This document shows, one piece after another, positions 1 to 11,506 of a stretch of 48,689 bases of DNA. The notes under the pieces are model-generated. The model saw only the letters and a program-made list of their open reading frames with translations, did not search any database and was not told the origin of the DNA. The DNA lies in the NCBI GenBank assembly GCA_022710185.1, contig JAKLHK010000024.1, forward strand, positions 1 to 48,689, read 5' to 3'. Position numbers and translations under genes: made by a program. The number at the start of each line of letters is the position of its first letter. Positions within the stretch are counted from its first letter, which is position 1. Source of the DNA: Bacteroidota bacterium (GTDB taxonomy: Bacteria; Bacteroidota; Bacteroidia; Bacteroidales; JAGNHN01).

Positions 1-2020
<2,020 letters not shown>

Positions 2021-2075
2021 GATGGTCGCATCGGTGATCAATCATATTACTGATTTTCACTTGTTCTCTTCTCTT

Positions 2076-2092
2076 CAATATGTCAAAGAACG
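2076..2092 (-). promoter_or_regulatory. boxA-like antitermination site before 23S
   Basis: The minus strand reads GTTCTTTGACATATTG about 55 bases before the 23S 5' end. Nearly the same sequence (AGTTCTTTGACGTATTG) occurs in the 16S leader at 4101-4117. Position, orientation and core (TTCTTTGA) fit the NusB/S10-binding boxA elements that precede 16S and 23S genes in bacteria. The match of the two copies is seen directly. The function is inferred from the known layout of rRNA operons. Confidence 0.65.
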
Positions 2093-2107
2093 TTGCCGCA
2101 ATTGCGG

Positions 2108-2177
2108 TGGCGGATTTCCCGGAGTCGAACCGGTGCCATTCCCGTGTACGGGCCTGCTCTGCCTTGAGCTTAATCCA
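2108..2177 (-). pseudogene. Degenerate or aberrant tRNA-like sequence in the 16S-23S spacer
   Basis: Read on the minus strand, this stretch folds like a shortened tRNA. A D-arm has perfect GCTC/GAGC pairing around a loop holding GG. A T-arm has CCGG paired to CCGG around the loop TTCGACT. The acceptor ends pair GGATT with AATCC, followed by G and an encoded CCA. The middle arm is reduced to CCCG-TACA-CGGG and cannot form the usual five-pair stem with a seven-base loop, so no anticodon can be assigned. It lies between tRNA-Ala and 23S. It could be a decayed third spacer tRNA, a structural or processing element, or a very unusual tRNA. The two intact tRNAs beside it do not encode CCA. Confidence 0.45.
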
Positions 2178-2212
2178 GTGTGTTGTCCTGCTTTCCTCGT
2201 TTGGAAAGCTAG

Positions 2213-2286
2213 TGGAGAATATCGGATTCGAACCGATGACCCCTAGCTTGCAAAGCTAGTGCTCTAGCCAGCTGAGCTAATTCCCC
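2213..2286 (-). tRNA. tRNA-Ala (anticodon TGC)
   Basis: A 74-base cloverleaf on the minus strand: acceptor GGGGAAT pairs with ATTCTCC (one G-T pair), followed by discriminator A. The D-arm is GCTC/GAGC, the anticodon stem CTAGC/GCTAG encloses the loop TTTGCAA with anticodon TGC, and the T-arm has loop TTCGAAT. CCA is not encoded. The place between 16S and 23S after tRNA-Ile is the standard one for bacterial rRNA operons. Confidence 0.97.
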
Positions 2287-2294
2287 CTCTCGTG

Positions 2295-2368
2295 TAGTCC
2301 CGAGCAGATTTGAACTGCTGACCCCTACATTATCAGTGTAGTGCTCTAACCAACTGAGCTACGGGACT
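2295..2368 (-). tRNA. tRNA-Ile (anticodon GAT)
   Basis: A 74-base cloverleaf on the minus strand: acceptor AGTCCCG pairs with CGGGACT, discriminator A. The anticodon stem CTACA/TGTAG encloses CTGATAA, giving anticodon GAT for isoleucine. The T-loop is TTCAAAT. CCA is not encoded. It follows 16S by about 125 bases, a spacer that contains two short hairpins (AGAGT/ACTCT and GCCGGT-type) close to the 16S 3' end but no gene. Confidence 0.97.
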
Positions 2369-2494
2369 AGGCAAGAGTTCCTGCCCCGCATGTGGGCTGT
2401 TCAATGAACTCATGTTGAGGACAAGGTCCTTGACGATTGGGAAGAAGAATGCGCAAATGCTTACCGGCGTAAACCGGCCAGAGTATATCACTCT

Positions 2495-4018
<1,524 letters not shown>

Positions 4019-4100
4019 AAGTTTTGATCTTAAATGTCTCAAGGATCTACTCTTCCAAAAGAATTAACTTTCGGAGCATTTGCTGCATTCTATTCTTCCT

Positions 4101-4117
4101 CAATACGTCAAAGAACT
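4101..4117 (-). promoter_or_regulatory. boxA-like antitermination site in 16S leader
   Basis: The minus strand reads AGTTCTTTGACGTATTG about 85 bases before the 16S 5' end, the same element as at 2076-2092 before 23S with one base changed in the core. It lies downstream of the tandem promoters, inside the transcribed leader, as expected for a boxA element bound by NusB and S10. The leader between the promoters and 16S (about 4019-4258) holds no gene. Confidence 0.65.
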
Positions 4118-4169
4118 CTTTTCCTCGTCCCTTATCTCTCGCCTCACTCACTCTCTCCAAAAGGGGCTG

Positions 4170-4200
4170 CAAAATTAACTATTAAAATCAATCCTGCAAA
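4170..4200 (-). promoter_or_regulatory. rRNA promoter, proximal copy
   Basis: The minus strand has TTTG, 19 bases, then TAATTTTG (complement of 4170-4177), which fits the Bacteroidota -33/-7 consensus. The sequence just downstream of the -7 box (CAGCCCC on the minus strand) is shared with the distal copy. It is the weakest of three similar sites because the -7 box is followed closely by the boxA region. Confidence 0.5.
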
Positions 4201-4264
4201 CTTTTTTGAGAAAATCTTTTAAAGAACGTCTGTTGATCATTCCCCCGTAAAGCAAACGGGAGTG

Positions 4265-4295
4265 CAAAGGTAAACACTTTCCGCAATCCCACAAA
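4265..4295 (-). promoter_or_regulatory. rRNA promoter, middle copy
   Basis: The minus strand has TTTG, 19 bases, then TACCTTTG (complement of 4265-4272), a full match to TAnnTTTG with correct spacing. Transcription would start near 4258 and produce a leader of about 240 bases carrying the boxA-like site before 16S. Confidence 0.7.
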
Positions 4296-4364
4296 ATATT
4301 CGAAAAATATTTTCAGGGAACCATGCTGTCAAGATGTCAAACCCTTCCTTCCCAAACGGGGCTG

Positions 4365-4397
4365 CAAAGATAAACTCACTTATTCCAATTATCCAAA
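4365..4397 (-). promoter_or_regulatory. rRNA promoter, distal copy
   Basis: The minus strand has TTTG, 21 bases, then TATCTTTG (complement of 4365-4372). The segment ACGGGGCTGCAAAGATAAACT on the plus strand closely resembles the one around 4253-4276, so this promoter looks like a duplicate of the middle copy about 100 bases further upstream. The stretch 4440-4580 beyond it shows nothing I can name. Confidence 0.65.
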
Positions 4398-4580
4398 TCA
4401 CTAAACCAGAAAAGTGAAAAATAGTAGGCAATGAACTGATAAACACTTCAGTACACTTATCAACAATCCTCCCGCTTCCCGCCCTGACACCCTTCTACGT
4501 CCCCTGACGCCCCCAGGTTACACCCCCGATAAACCCGTGAAATTCCTGCCCCTGCCGATACCAACACCCGGGTTTTCCCG

Positions 4581-4588
4581 TAATTTTG
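4581..4588 (+). promoter_or_regulatory. -7 box of the barrel-protein gene
   Basis: TAATTTTG matches TAnnTTTG and would start transcription near 4595, about 45 bases before the ATG at 4640. No good -33 TTG is visible at the right distance, so this is a tentative call. Confidence 0.4.
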
Positions 4589-4639
4589 AGCTCAACGAAA
4601 AGAATGCGGTGCCTCTCAGGTCCACTAAGATATATTATA

Positions 4640-5185
4640 ATGTGTAGAAAAGCAATAGCCCTCCTCGTCCTTATCCTGCTGCCCTGCATCGGATCCTCCC
4701 AGCCAAGCCCCGGAAACGGCTTCCAACGCGACCGACTCTTCACCGGGGGTGGGCTCGGACTCCAGGTAGGCAGCGTCACCCTGATCGATGTTTCCCCCCA
4801 CATCGGGTACTACTTCACCGAGAAGCTCGCCCTGGGCATTGGAGGAACATACCTTTACTATCGCTCCAATACGGATTACCTCAAATACTCCACCAGCATC
4901 TGGGGAGGGAGGGTCTTCGGACGCTATTATATCATCCCAGAAGCCTTCGCCCATGTGGAATATGAATACCTCAACTACGAGGCAGCCCTGGTGGACCCCT
5001 ATGGCTACTTCACCGGAAACACCGAGAGGGTCGGGGTCGACAATGTCCTCGTGGGCGGGGGGTACCGCCAGAACATCGGAGGCAATGCATGGATCAACCT
5101 CATCGTGCTCTGGAATATCAACGAATCCGTTTACACCCTCTACGAAAACCCAATCATACGGGTGGGGATGGACCTGGGATTGTAG
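4640..5185 (+). CDS. Small outer-membrane beta-barrel protein
   Basis: A 181-residue protein with a signal peptide at residues 1-19 (MCRKAIALLVLILLPCIGSSQ) and a body of alternating aromatic/glycine strands typical of eight-stranded outer-membrane barrels (for example GGGLGLQVG, IGYYFTEKLALGIGGTYLYY, FGRYYIIPEAFAHVEYEYL). It ends in a strand IIRVGMDLGL, as barrel proteins often do. The ATG at 4640 is preferred over the in-frame ATG at 4604 because only it puts the signal peptide at the N-terminus. The gene stands alone, divergent from the rRNA operon and convergent with pepD. No specific substrate or function can be read. It may belong to the porin-like OMP_b-brl families of Bacteroidota. Confidence 0.8.
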   Translation: MCRKAIALLVLILLPCIGSSQPSPGNGFQRDRLFTGGGLGLQVGSVTLIDVSPHIGYYFTEKLALGIGGTYLYYRSNTDYLKYSTSIWGGRVFGRYYIIPEAFAHVEYEYLNYEAALVDPYGYFTGNTERVGVDNVLVGGGYRQNIGGNAWINLIVLWNINESVYTLYENPIIRVGMDLGL

Positions 5186-5240
5186 ATGTACGCATGTACG
5201 CATGTACGCATGTGCGCATGTGCGATGTGCGATGGGCGAT
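5186..5240 (+). repeat. Short tandem repeat (GTACGCAT, decaying to GTGCGAT)
   Basis: Directly after the barrel-protein stop codon the sequence repeats GTACGCAT three times, then GTGCGCAT, then the seven-base form GTGCGAT twice and GGGCGAT. It lies in the spacer between two convergent genes. No terminator hairpin is visible here. Confidence 0.85.
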
Positions 5241-5296
5241 TGAGGTTATGGCTGGTTATCCCGCGATGCGGAATGTACCGTTGCGCGCTCAGGGCA

Positions 5297-6751
5297 TCAC
5301 ACCTTCCTAAGCACTTCCAGGGTGAGCGCCCAGAACCTCTCCACGGTATCGATCTTCAGCCGCTCATCGGGAGAATGGGCCCCTTTGATGGTCGGTCCGA
5401 AGGAGATCATATCCATCCCAGGGTATTTTTCGCCGATGAGTCCGCACTCCAGACCGGCATGTATAGCCAGAACCCTGGGCTTTTCCCCGTAGAGCCTTTC
5501 CCAGGCTTCGGCGGTGATGCGGGTGATTTCGCTCTGCGGGTTGGGCGTCCAGCCAGGATAGCCATCGGTATGCCTTACCTCGCAACCGGCCAGTTCGAAA
5601 ACGCTGGCCACCATGGTGGCTACGTCGTCCTTGGCTGTCTCAACACTGCTGCGTTGGCTGGTGGTGATCTCGATGTGCCCTGGATGGGTTTTTACGGACG
5701 CCAGGTTGGTGGAGGTCTCAACAAAGTTCGGGATGTCGGCCGACCAGGCGATGACCCCGTGGGCACAGGCATAGAGGGCACGCACCAGGGCTTGGGCGGT
5801 GGAGTGGTCGATGGCCGTGGCCGGCAGTTCACAGGTTTCCCAGCGCATCCAAAGGTCCGGCTCCGTTACATGGTATTCTTTGCGGAAGGTTTCGGCCATG
5901 CGCGAGGCGGCAAGGCTGAATTCATTGGCCTGGTCTGATGGCAGGGCCAGCAAGGCAAAGGCTTCCCGGGCGATGGCGTTGCGAAGGTTGCCCCCGTCGA
6001 AGGAAACGAGGCGGGCGCCATAATGGGTCAGGCCCTCATGGACGGCCCGGTTCATCAGTTTCACGGCATTGGCGCGCCCCTTGTGGATGTCGTCGCCGCT
6101 ATGTCCTCCCGTGAGCCCGCCCAGACTGAGCCTTATGCCACTGTAGCTGCCTTCCAGGGCTTCACTGCGGTATGGCAGGCTGGCCACGGTATCTTTGCCG
6201 CCGGCGCACCCGATGAACAACTCCCCCTCATCTTCAGAATCCAGGTTGAGCAGGATGCGCCCCTTCAGGGCCTGGGGGTCGAGCCCGAAGGCCCCGGTGA
6301 GTCCGGTCTCTTCGTCTACGGTGATCAGGCACTCGATGGGCCCGTGGGGGATATCTTTGGCCTCCAGCAGGGCGAGCTGGGCGGCCATACCGATCCCGTC
6401 ATCTGCCCCAAGGGTGGTTCCGGTGGCCTTGATCCATTCTCCATCAATACGCGAGAGGATAGGGTCGCGGTCGAAATCGTGGGTGGTGTCAGCATTCTTT
6501 TCGCATACCATGTCCATATGGCTCTGAAGCACCACGGTTGGCTTGTGCTCCATGCCAGGCGTGGCCGGTTTACGGATGATGACGTTGCCGATCCCATCCC
6601 GGAACGCCTCCAGGCCCATGCCCTGGGCGGTCTTCAACAGCCACTGGGCGATCTGGTCTTCCTTCTTTGATGGCCTGGGAATGGCCAGTATCTCTGCAAA
6701 ATAATGCCAGAGGCGCTCCGGCTGCAAATGACGAATTTCCTGGTTGATCAT
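5297..6751 (-). CDS. pepD: Xaa-His dipeptidase (aminoacyl-histidine dipeptidase, M20 family)
   Basis: A 484-residue cytosolic metallopeptidase of the PepD/M20C family, which splits dipeptides such as Xaa-His and serves peptide utilisation. The di-zinc site can be followed: H78 and D80 in QSHMDMV, D117 in LGADDGIG, the catalytic/ligand pair E147-E148 in VDEETGLTGA, D171 in LNLDSEDEGE and H459 in GAHSPDE. The length matches the family (about 485 residues), and the N-terminus LRPE..WHYFAEI-type start is typical. The ATG at 6751 follows the seven-base repeat spacer that separates it from rpe. The two genes run in the same direction and may be cotranscribed. No signal peptide is present. Confidence 0.93.
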   Translation of the reverse strand: MINQEIRHLQPERLWHYFAEILAIPRPSKKEDQIAQWLLKTAQGMGLEAFRDGIGNVIIRKPATPGMEHKPTVVLQSHMDMVCEKNADTTHDFDRDPILSRIDGEWIKATGTTLGADDGIGMAAQLALLEAKDIPHGPIECLITVDEETGLTGAFGLDPQALKGRILLNLDSEDEGELFIGCAGGKDTVASLPYRSEALEGSYSGIRLSLGGLTGGHSGDDIHKGRANAVKLMNRAVHEGLTHYGARLVSFDGGNLRNAIAREAFALLALPSDQANEFSLAASRMAETFRKEYHVTEPDLWMRWETCELPATAIDHSTAQALVRALYACAHGVIAWSADIPNFVETSTNLASVKTHPGHIEITTSQRSSVETAKDDVATMVASVFELAGCEVRHTDGYPGWTPNPQSEITRITAEAWERLYGEKPRVLAIHAGLECGLIGEKYPGMDMISFGPTIKGAHSPDERLKIDTVERFWALTLEVLRKV

Positions 6752-6869
6752 GTGATGTTGTATGTTGTATGTTGTATGTTGTAGGTCCGTTGTCCCTTGT
6801 CCTTTGCCCGCAATCCCCCTACTTTATCATTTCTTGTTCTTTGTTCCTTGTTCGATATTCCTATGTCCT
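6752..6869 (-). repeat. Heptad-repeat spacer between rpe and pepD
   Basis: The whole 118-base spacer reads in seven-base steps. On the plus strand TATGTTG occurs as a run near 6757-6785, followed by GTCCGTT, GTCCCTT, GTCCTTT and then TTGTTCT, TTGTTCC, TTGTTCG further along, all roughly in register. The rpe stop codon lies at its upstream edge and the pepD ATG at its downstream edge. It encodes no protein and forms no clear terminator. Confidence 0.75.
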
Positions 6870-7520
6870 TCAGGCGTTCCTTAAGCGTTCGATCATACTG
6901 ACAGGGTCCTCCGCGGTAAATACGGTATTTCCTGCCACGAGGACATTCACTCCGGCTTCGATCAGGGGGCGGGCGTTGGCCAGGGTCACTCCGCCATCTA
7001 CTTCGATCAGAAAATCGCAGTTCATGCTGTCGATGAGCTCCACGGCTTCCCTGACCCTGGCATAGGTGCGGGGAATGAACTGCTGTCCGCCGAATCCGGG
7101 GTTGACCGACATGATAAGCAGCAGGTCGAGGTCACAGAGGACATCACGGACCTGAGCCACGGGAGTATGCGGATTCAGGGCCACCCCGGGCCTCATGCCC
7201 AACTCACGGATGCGGGCCAGGGTGCGATGGAGGTGGGTGCAGGCTTCCACATGTACCGTGAGGTAATCGGCGCCCGCATCGCGAAAGGCTTCCAGGTAGC
7301 GGTCGGGCTGTTCTATCATAAGATGAACATCAAACACCCTGGAACTATGTGGACGTATAGCCTTGATTACGGGAGGGCCGAATGTGAGGTTAGGGACGAA
7401 GTGCCCGTCCATCACGTCGAGGTGAACCCATTCGGCCTCGGAGCCTTCGATCATTTTCAGTTCATCTGCGAGACGGCTGAAATCGGCGCTCAGCATCGAA
7501 GGGGCAATCAGGGGGGGCAT
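6870..7520 (-). CDS. rpe: Ribulose-phosphate 3-epimerase
   Basis: A 216-residue TIM-barrel enzyme that interconverts ribulose 5-phosphate and xylulose 5-phosphate in the pentose phosphate pathway. Signature residues are visible: APSMLSADF at the start, H33 and D35 in WVHLDVMDGHF, H66 in DVHLMIE, the phosphate/metal segment MSVNPGFGGQ and D in IEVDGGV. The ATG at 7520 is chosen because a -7 box (7536-7543) covers the alternative in-frame TTG at 7538, so that codon cannot be in the message. The leader would be only about ten bases. Downstream is pepD in the same direction. Confidence 0.95.
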   Translation of the reverse strand: MPPLIAPSMLSADFSRLADELKMIEGSEAEWVHLDVMDGHFVPNLTFGPPVIKAIRPHSSRVFDVHLMIEQPDRYLEAFRDAGADYLTVHVEACTHLHRTLARIRELGMRPGVALNPHTPVAQVRDVLCDLDLLLIMSVNPGFGGQQFIPRTYARVREAVELIDSMNCDFLIEVDGGVTLANARPLIEAGVNVLVAGNTVFTAEDPVSMIERLRNA

Positions 7521-7535
7521 CGGAATGGTTTTGGG

Positions 7536-7543
7536 CAAATATA
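7536..7543 (-). promoter_or_regulatory. -7 box of rpe
   Basis: The minus strand reads TATATTTG, a perfect TAnnTTTG box, with transcription expected to start near 7529. The -33 element is not clear. The box decides the start codon of rpe and implies a very short leader. Confidence 0.6.
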
Positions 7544-7649
7544 AAGGTTTAACGAGAGAATTGCCTCCACCTGAGGGTAAGCATTATGATCCTGTACCGC
7601 TTCCGTAAGGTAATAAAGGCGGAGGTGCTGACATCGGTGAATGCGGACA

Positions 7650-7676
7650 TAAAAAAGGCCGCATCGCTGCGGCCTT
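7650..7676 (-). terminator. Rho-independent terminator after rpoD
   Basis: On the minus strand AAGGCCGCA, a four-base loop and TGCGGCCTT form a nine-pair stem followed by a run of T (AAGGCCGCAGCGATGCGGCC then TTTTTT). It lies directly after the rpoD stop codon. The remaining spacer to rpe (7544-7649) shows no gene. Confidence 0.92.
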
Positions 7677-7679
7677 GGC

Positions 7680-8543
7680 TTATCCCAGGTAGGATTTCAG
7701 TATTTTGCTCCGGGAGGTGTGCTTGAGGCGCCGGATGGCTTTTTCCTTGATCTGGCGCACGCGTTCCCGGGTGAGGTCGAAGCGTTCCCCTATCTCTTCC
7801 AGCGTCATAGGGTGCCGCTGGTTAAGCCCGAAGTACATGCGGATCACATCAGCTTCGCGTGGGGTGAGGGTAGATACGGCCCGGTCGATCTCCTTGCGCA
7901 GGGACTCGTAGATGAGCCCCGACTCGGGCGTGGGGCCGTCGTCGTTCTTGAGCACATCGTACATGGTGTTGTCCTCATCCTGCACCAGGGGGGCATCCAT
8001 GGAGATGTGACGTCCGGAATTCCGCATGGATTCCTTGACCTCGTTCTCGGGGATCTCGAGCATCTCGGCGATCTCGGCGGCGTTTGGCTCGCGCTCGTAT
8101 TCCTGCTCGAGGAGGGCGAAGGCCTTGTTGATCTTGTTGATGGCCCCGATCTTATTGAGGGGGAGGCGGACGATCCTGGACTGTTCGGCCAGGGCCTGGA
8201 GGATGGATTGACGGATCCACCAGACAGCGTAGGAGATAAACTTGAACCCGCGGGTTTCGTCGAAGCGCTGGGCGGCCTTAATCAGGCCGAGGTTGCCTTC
8301 GTTGATGAGGTCGGGCAGGCTGAGACCCTGGTTCTGGTACTGCTTGGAAACGGATACCACGAAGCGGAGGTTGGCCTTGGTAAGCTTTTCGAGCGCCAGC
8401 TGGTCGCCCTGCTTGATGCGCTGGGCCAGGGAGACTTCTTCTTCAGCCGTAATGAGCTCCACTTTCCCGATTTCCTGGAGGTATTTGTCCAGGGAGGCGG
8501 TTTCGCGGTTGGTGACCTGTTTGGTGATCTTCAGTTGCCTCAT
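7680..8543 (-). CDS. rpoD: RNA polymerase primary sigma factor (RpoD/SigA type)
   Basis: A 287-residue sigma-70 factor of the short form used as primary sigma in Bacteroidota. It lacks region 1.1 and starts at region 1.2 ([20 protein letters not shown]). Region 2 holds [20 protein letters not shown] and the -10 recognition helix with [10 protein letters not shown]. Region 3 follows around residues 145-200, and region 4 ends with the -35 helix-turn-helix [20 protein letters not shown] near residue 250. It recognises the unusual -33/-7 promoters seen across this window. The gene has its own terminator and is preceded by pnp in the same direction. A weak -7-like TAAAATTC lies upstream near 8570. 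Confidence 0.96.
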   Translation of the reverse strand: MRQLKITKQVTNRETASLDKYLQEIGKVELITAEEEVSLAQRIKQGDQLALEKLTKANLRFVVSVSKQYQNQGLSLPDLINEGNLGLIKAAQRFDETRGFKFISYAVWWIRQSILQALAEQSRIVRLPLNKIGAINKINKAFALLEQEYEREPNAAEIAEMLEIPENEVKESMRNSGRHISMDAPLVQDEDNTMYDVLKNDDGPTPESGLIYESLRKEIDRAVSTLTPREADVIRMYFGLNQRHPMTLEEIGERFDLTRERVRQIKEKAIRRLKHTSRSKILKSYLG

Positions 8544-8661
8544 ATTCTCGGGCGGTATTGATCTATCTGCGGGAGAATTTTACGGGAAAAAGGCCAGCGG
8601 GTTACAATTATTCCCCATCGGGAGGGTTGGACGGTTCTGTACGTTCAGTGTTTTCGGGGCG

Positions 8662-10977
8662 TTAGGGGCGGTCGTGCCGTTCTCCACGCTCTCCTCTGAA
8701 GTCGCGGCGTTCTCCTCTGTCGCGGTGATCCCCGCGGTCACGACGTTCGCCATGGTCACGGCGCTCGCCGAAGTCACGGCGTTCGCCGCGGTCCCTGCGT
8801 TCACCCCTTTCGCCCCGGTCGCGGCGTTCGCCACGATCCCCGCGTTCATCCTGTTCGCTGCGTTCCGGGCGGGGCAGCAGGACCTTGCGGGAGAGGCGGA
8901 GCTTACCGGTCTTGGGGTCGACTTCGATCAGTTTTACATCGATCTTATCTCCTACCTTGAGGAATTCTTCCACGTTCTCTACCCGCTTCCAGTCGATCTC
9001 ACTCACGTGGAGCAGGCCATCCTTGCCGGGCAGCACTTCCACGAAGGCTCCGAAGGGGACGATACTCTTCACGGTGCCGTGATATACTTCGCCCACTTCA
9101 GCGACGGCGGTGATGCGGCGGATCATCTCCTTGGCCTTGATGATGCCTTCGGCATCGGCGCTGAAGATGTCGATGACCCCGAAGTCGCCGACCTCTTCGA
9201 TGATGATGGTGGTATTGGTCTCCTTCTGCATCTCCTGGATGATCTTGCCGCCGGGGCCGATGATGGCGCCGATGAACTCCTTGCCCACCTTCATTTGCTC
9301 GATGCGGGGGACATGGGGTTTGTATTCCGGTCGGGGAGTGCTGATGGTCTGTTCCATGATGCCGAGGATGTGCATCCTGCCCTGGCGGGCCTGGTCGAGG
9401 GCTTCGCTGAGCACGGCGTAGGAGAGTCCTTCTACCTTGATGTCCATCTGACAGGCCGTGATGCCATCGCGGGTGCCGGTGACTTTGAAGTCCATGTCGC
9501 CCAGGTGGTCCTCATCGCCCAGGATGTCGGAGAGCACAGCGTACTTTCCTGTCTTGGCATCGGAGATCAGTCCCATGGCGATGCCCGAGACCGGTTTGGC
9601 GATCTTCACCCCGGCATCCATCAGGGCCAGGGTTCCGGCGCATACGGTAGCCATGGAGGAGGAGCCGTTGGACTCGAGGATATCTGAAACGATGCGGATG
9701 GTGTAGGGGTTGACTTCGCCGGAGGGGATCATGTTTTTGAGGGCGCGCTGGGCCAGGTTGCCATGGCCGATTTCGCGGCGTCCGGTGCGCAGGAAGCGTA
9801 CCTCGCCTGTGCTGAACCCAGGGAAGTTGTAGTGCAGGTAGAAGTTGTTCTTGCCTTCCAATACGGCCCCGTCGATCACCTGCTCGTCGAGCTTGGTGCC
9901 CAGGGTGCAGGTGGTCAGCGACTGGGTTTCACCCCGGGTGAACACGGCGGAACCGTGAGCGGAGGGGAGGTAGTCCACCTCGGCCCAGATTGGCCGGATC
10001 TCGTCGAGGGCGCGTCCGTCGAGGCGGCGGCGTAGCTCAAGCACGGCCCGGCGCACCCCTTCCTTCTGGGCTTTTTTCCAATAGCGTGCGATGAGGGGAG
10101 CCTTTTCGGCCTGAATTTCTTCAGGAAGGGTAGCGAGGAACTCAGCCTTGATGGCATCGAAGGCTTCCTTGCGTTCGTTCTTGTTGGCGCTGCCTTTGGC
10201 AGCGACATTATATACCTTATCGACGGTGGCAGCCATCAGGGCCTGCTCCAGTTCACTGTCGTTGGTTTCGTGGCTGTATTCCCTTTTGGCCTTACCGCCC
10301 ATCATTTCCAGCAGCTCGAGCTGGGCGCGGCACTGGACCTTGATGGCTTCGTGGGCCACTTTAAGGGCTTCCACCATGACATCTTCTGACACCTCCTTCA
10401 TTTCGCCTTCCACCATCATAATGCTGTCGAGGTTGGCTGCGACCATCAGGTCGAGGTCGGCGTTCTCCGTTTCAGCGATGGAGGGGTTGATGCGGAACTC
10501 CCCGTCGATGCGGGCGATGCGGACTTCGGATACCGGGCCGTGGAAGGGCACGTCGGAGACCGTGAGGGCAGCAGAGGCTGCGAGGCAGGCGTAGGCGTCG
10601 GGAAGGTTTTTCTTGTCACCGGAGATGAGGTAGATGATGACCTGGGTCTCGGCATGGTAATCGTCGGGGAACAGGGGGCGCAGGGCACGGTCCACCAGGC
10701 GGGCGATGAGCACCTCATAGTCGGAGGGCCTGGCCTCGCGCTTGAAGAATCCGCCGGGGAAGCGGCCGGTGGCGGCATACTTTTCCTGGTATTCCACCGA
10801 GAGCGGCATAAAGTCAACGTGCTCGGCGGCATCCTGTTTGGATACTACCGTAGCCAGTATCATGGTGTCGCCCATTTTCACGACCACGGAGCCATCGGCT
10901 TGTTTGGCCAGTTTTCCGGTTTCGATGCTGACCTGTCTGCCGTCACCGAGGTCGAAGGTTTTGGTAATTGCTTGCAT
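8662..10977 (-). CDS. pnp: Polyribonucleotide nucleotidyltransferase (PNPase) with Arg-rich tail
   Basis: A 771-residue phosphorolytic 3'-5' exoribonuclease, core of RNA decay. Two RNase PH-like domains run over residues 1-550 (phosphate-site segment [29 protein letters not shown]). Then come a KH domain with IGPGGK near 590 and an S1 domain near 650-715 ([18 protein letters not shown]). After S1 comes a tail of about 60 residues made of repeated RGERRD-like units, rich in Arg, Gly, Asp and Glu, which is not part of the ordinary family. The ATG at 10977 gives the canonical start [13 protein letters not shown]; in-frame codons further upstream would add an unrelated extension. It follows rpsO, the classic bacterial order, with a terminator-like hairpin between them. 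Confidence 0.96.
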   Translation of the reverse strand: MQAITKTFDLGDGRQVSIETGKLAKQADGSVVVKMGDTMILATVVSKQDAAEHVDFMPLSVEYQEKYAATGRFPGGFFKREARPSDYEVLIARLVDRALRPLFPDDYHAETQVIIYLISGDKKNLPDAYACLAASAALTVSDVPFHGPVSEVRIARIDGEFRINPSIAETENADLDLMVAANLDSIMMVEGEMKEVSEDVMVEALKVAHEAIKVQCRAQLELLEMMGGKAKREYSHETNDSELEQALMAATVDKVYNVAAKGSANKNERKEAFDAIKAEFLATLPEEIQAEKAPLIARYWKKAQKEGVRRAVLELRRRLDGRALDEIRPIWAEVDYLPSAHGSAVFTRGETQSLTTCTLGTKLDEQVIDGAVLEGKNNFYLHYNFPGFSTGEVRFLRTGRREIGHGNLAQRALKNMIPSGEVNPYTIRIVSDILESNGSSSMATVCAGTLALMDAGVKIAKPVSGIAMGLISDAKTGKYAVLSDILGDEDHLGDMDFKVTGTRDGITACQMDIKVEGLSYAVLSEALDQARQGRMHILGIMEQTISTPRPEYKPHVPRIEQMKVGKEFIGAIIGPGGKIIQEMQKETNTTIIIEEVGDFGVIDIFSADAEGIIKAKEMIRRITAVAEVGEVYHGTVKSIVPFGAFVEVLPGKDGLLHVSEIDWKRVENVEEFLKVGDKIDVKLIEVDPKTGKLRLSRKVLLPRPERSEQDERGDRGERRDRGERGERRDRGERRDFGERRDHGERRDRGDHRDRGERRDFRGERGERHDRP

Positions 10978-11081
10978 GCTGTTGTGCTTGTGTGTTGTTG
11001 TCTTCTCTCTTCGTTTGCCGCGCCGGTCCGCCATCAGTATTACGGGCCGGATGAAGGTCGTGTTTCAGACCGCTGTAATAC

Positions 11082-11106
11082 AAAAAAAGGCAATCCTGGA
11101 ATTGCC
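11082..11106 (-). terminator. Terminator or attenuator between rpsO and pnp
   Basis: On the minus strand GGCAAT, loop TCCAGG, ATTGCC and a run of seven T form a short intrinsic terminator just after rpsO. The stem has only six pairs, so read-through into pnp is plausible. No strong promoter for pnp is visible between 11078 and 10978, but this stretch is A-rich near the start codon. Confidence 0.7.
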
Positions 11107-11137
11107 ATTTCTTGTCGGGGACGAACGAAAAAGTTCG

Positions 11138-11407
11138 TTATTTCCTGATGTTGAGCTTCTTGATGATCTCCCTGTAGCGATCGATCTCGGTACGCTTGAG
11201 ATAATCCAGCAGCTTGCGCCGCTTTCCTACCAGGCGGACCAGGGAGCGTTCCGTCACCTTATCCTTCTTGTTCTTCTTCAGGTGTTCGGTGAGGTGGCTG
11301 ATCCTGAACGTGAACAGTGCGATCTGGCCCTCTGCCGAACCGCTGTCGAACTCCGACTGGCCGTGCTCCCTGAAGATGTCTTTCTTCTTTTCAGCTGTAA
11401 GATACAT
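11138..11407 (-). CDS. rpsO: 30S ribosomal protein S15
   Basis: An 89-residue ribosomal protein that binds the central domain of 16S rRNA. The family pattern is clear: the GSAEGQIALFTFRISHLTEHL segment near residues 22-42, the conserved HLKKNKKD and then RSLVRLVGKRRKLLDYLK near 55-72. The length equals the family's usual 89. A complete promoter lies 47 bases upstream, and pnp follows in the same direction, as in many bacteria. Confidence 0.97.
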   Translation of the reverse strand: MYLTAEKKKDIFREHGQSEFDSGSAEGQIALFTFRISHLTEHLKKNKKDKVTERSLVRLVGKRRKLLDYLKRTEIDRYREIIKKLNIRK

Positions 11408-11453
11408 CGTAACAGTTTCTTTTGATTGTGTTCAATCCCTCCAAAAGGGCTGG

Positions 11454-11485
11454 CAAAAATACAAACTATCTTTCATCTGCACAAA
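11454..11485 (-). promoter_or_regulatory. Promoter of rpsO
   Basis: The minus strand has TTTG (complement of 11482-11485), 20 bases, then TATTTTTG (complement of 11454-11461), a full match to the Bacteroidota promoter. Transcription would start near 11447, leaving a leader of about 40 bases. Confidence 0.75.
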
Positions 11486-11506
11486 CATCTGATAATTTAA
11501 TCTGTA

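Noticed and set aside
8242..9687. A 481-codon plus-strand frame rich in Phe, Val, Ala and Asp
   Set aside because: It is antisense to pnp and rpoD and mirrors their GC-biased codons. It resembles no family and spans two real genes.
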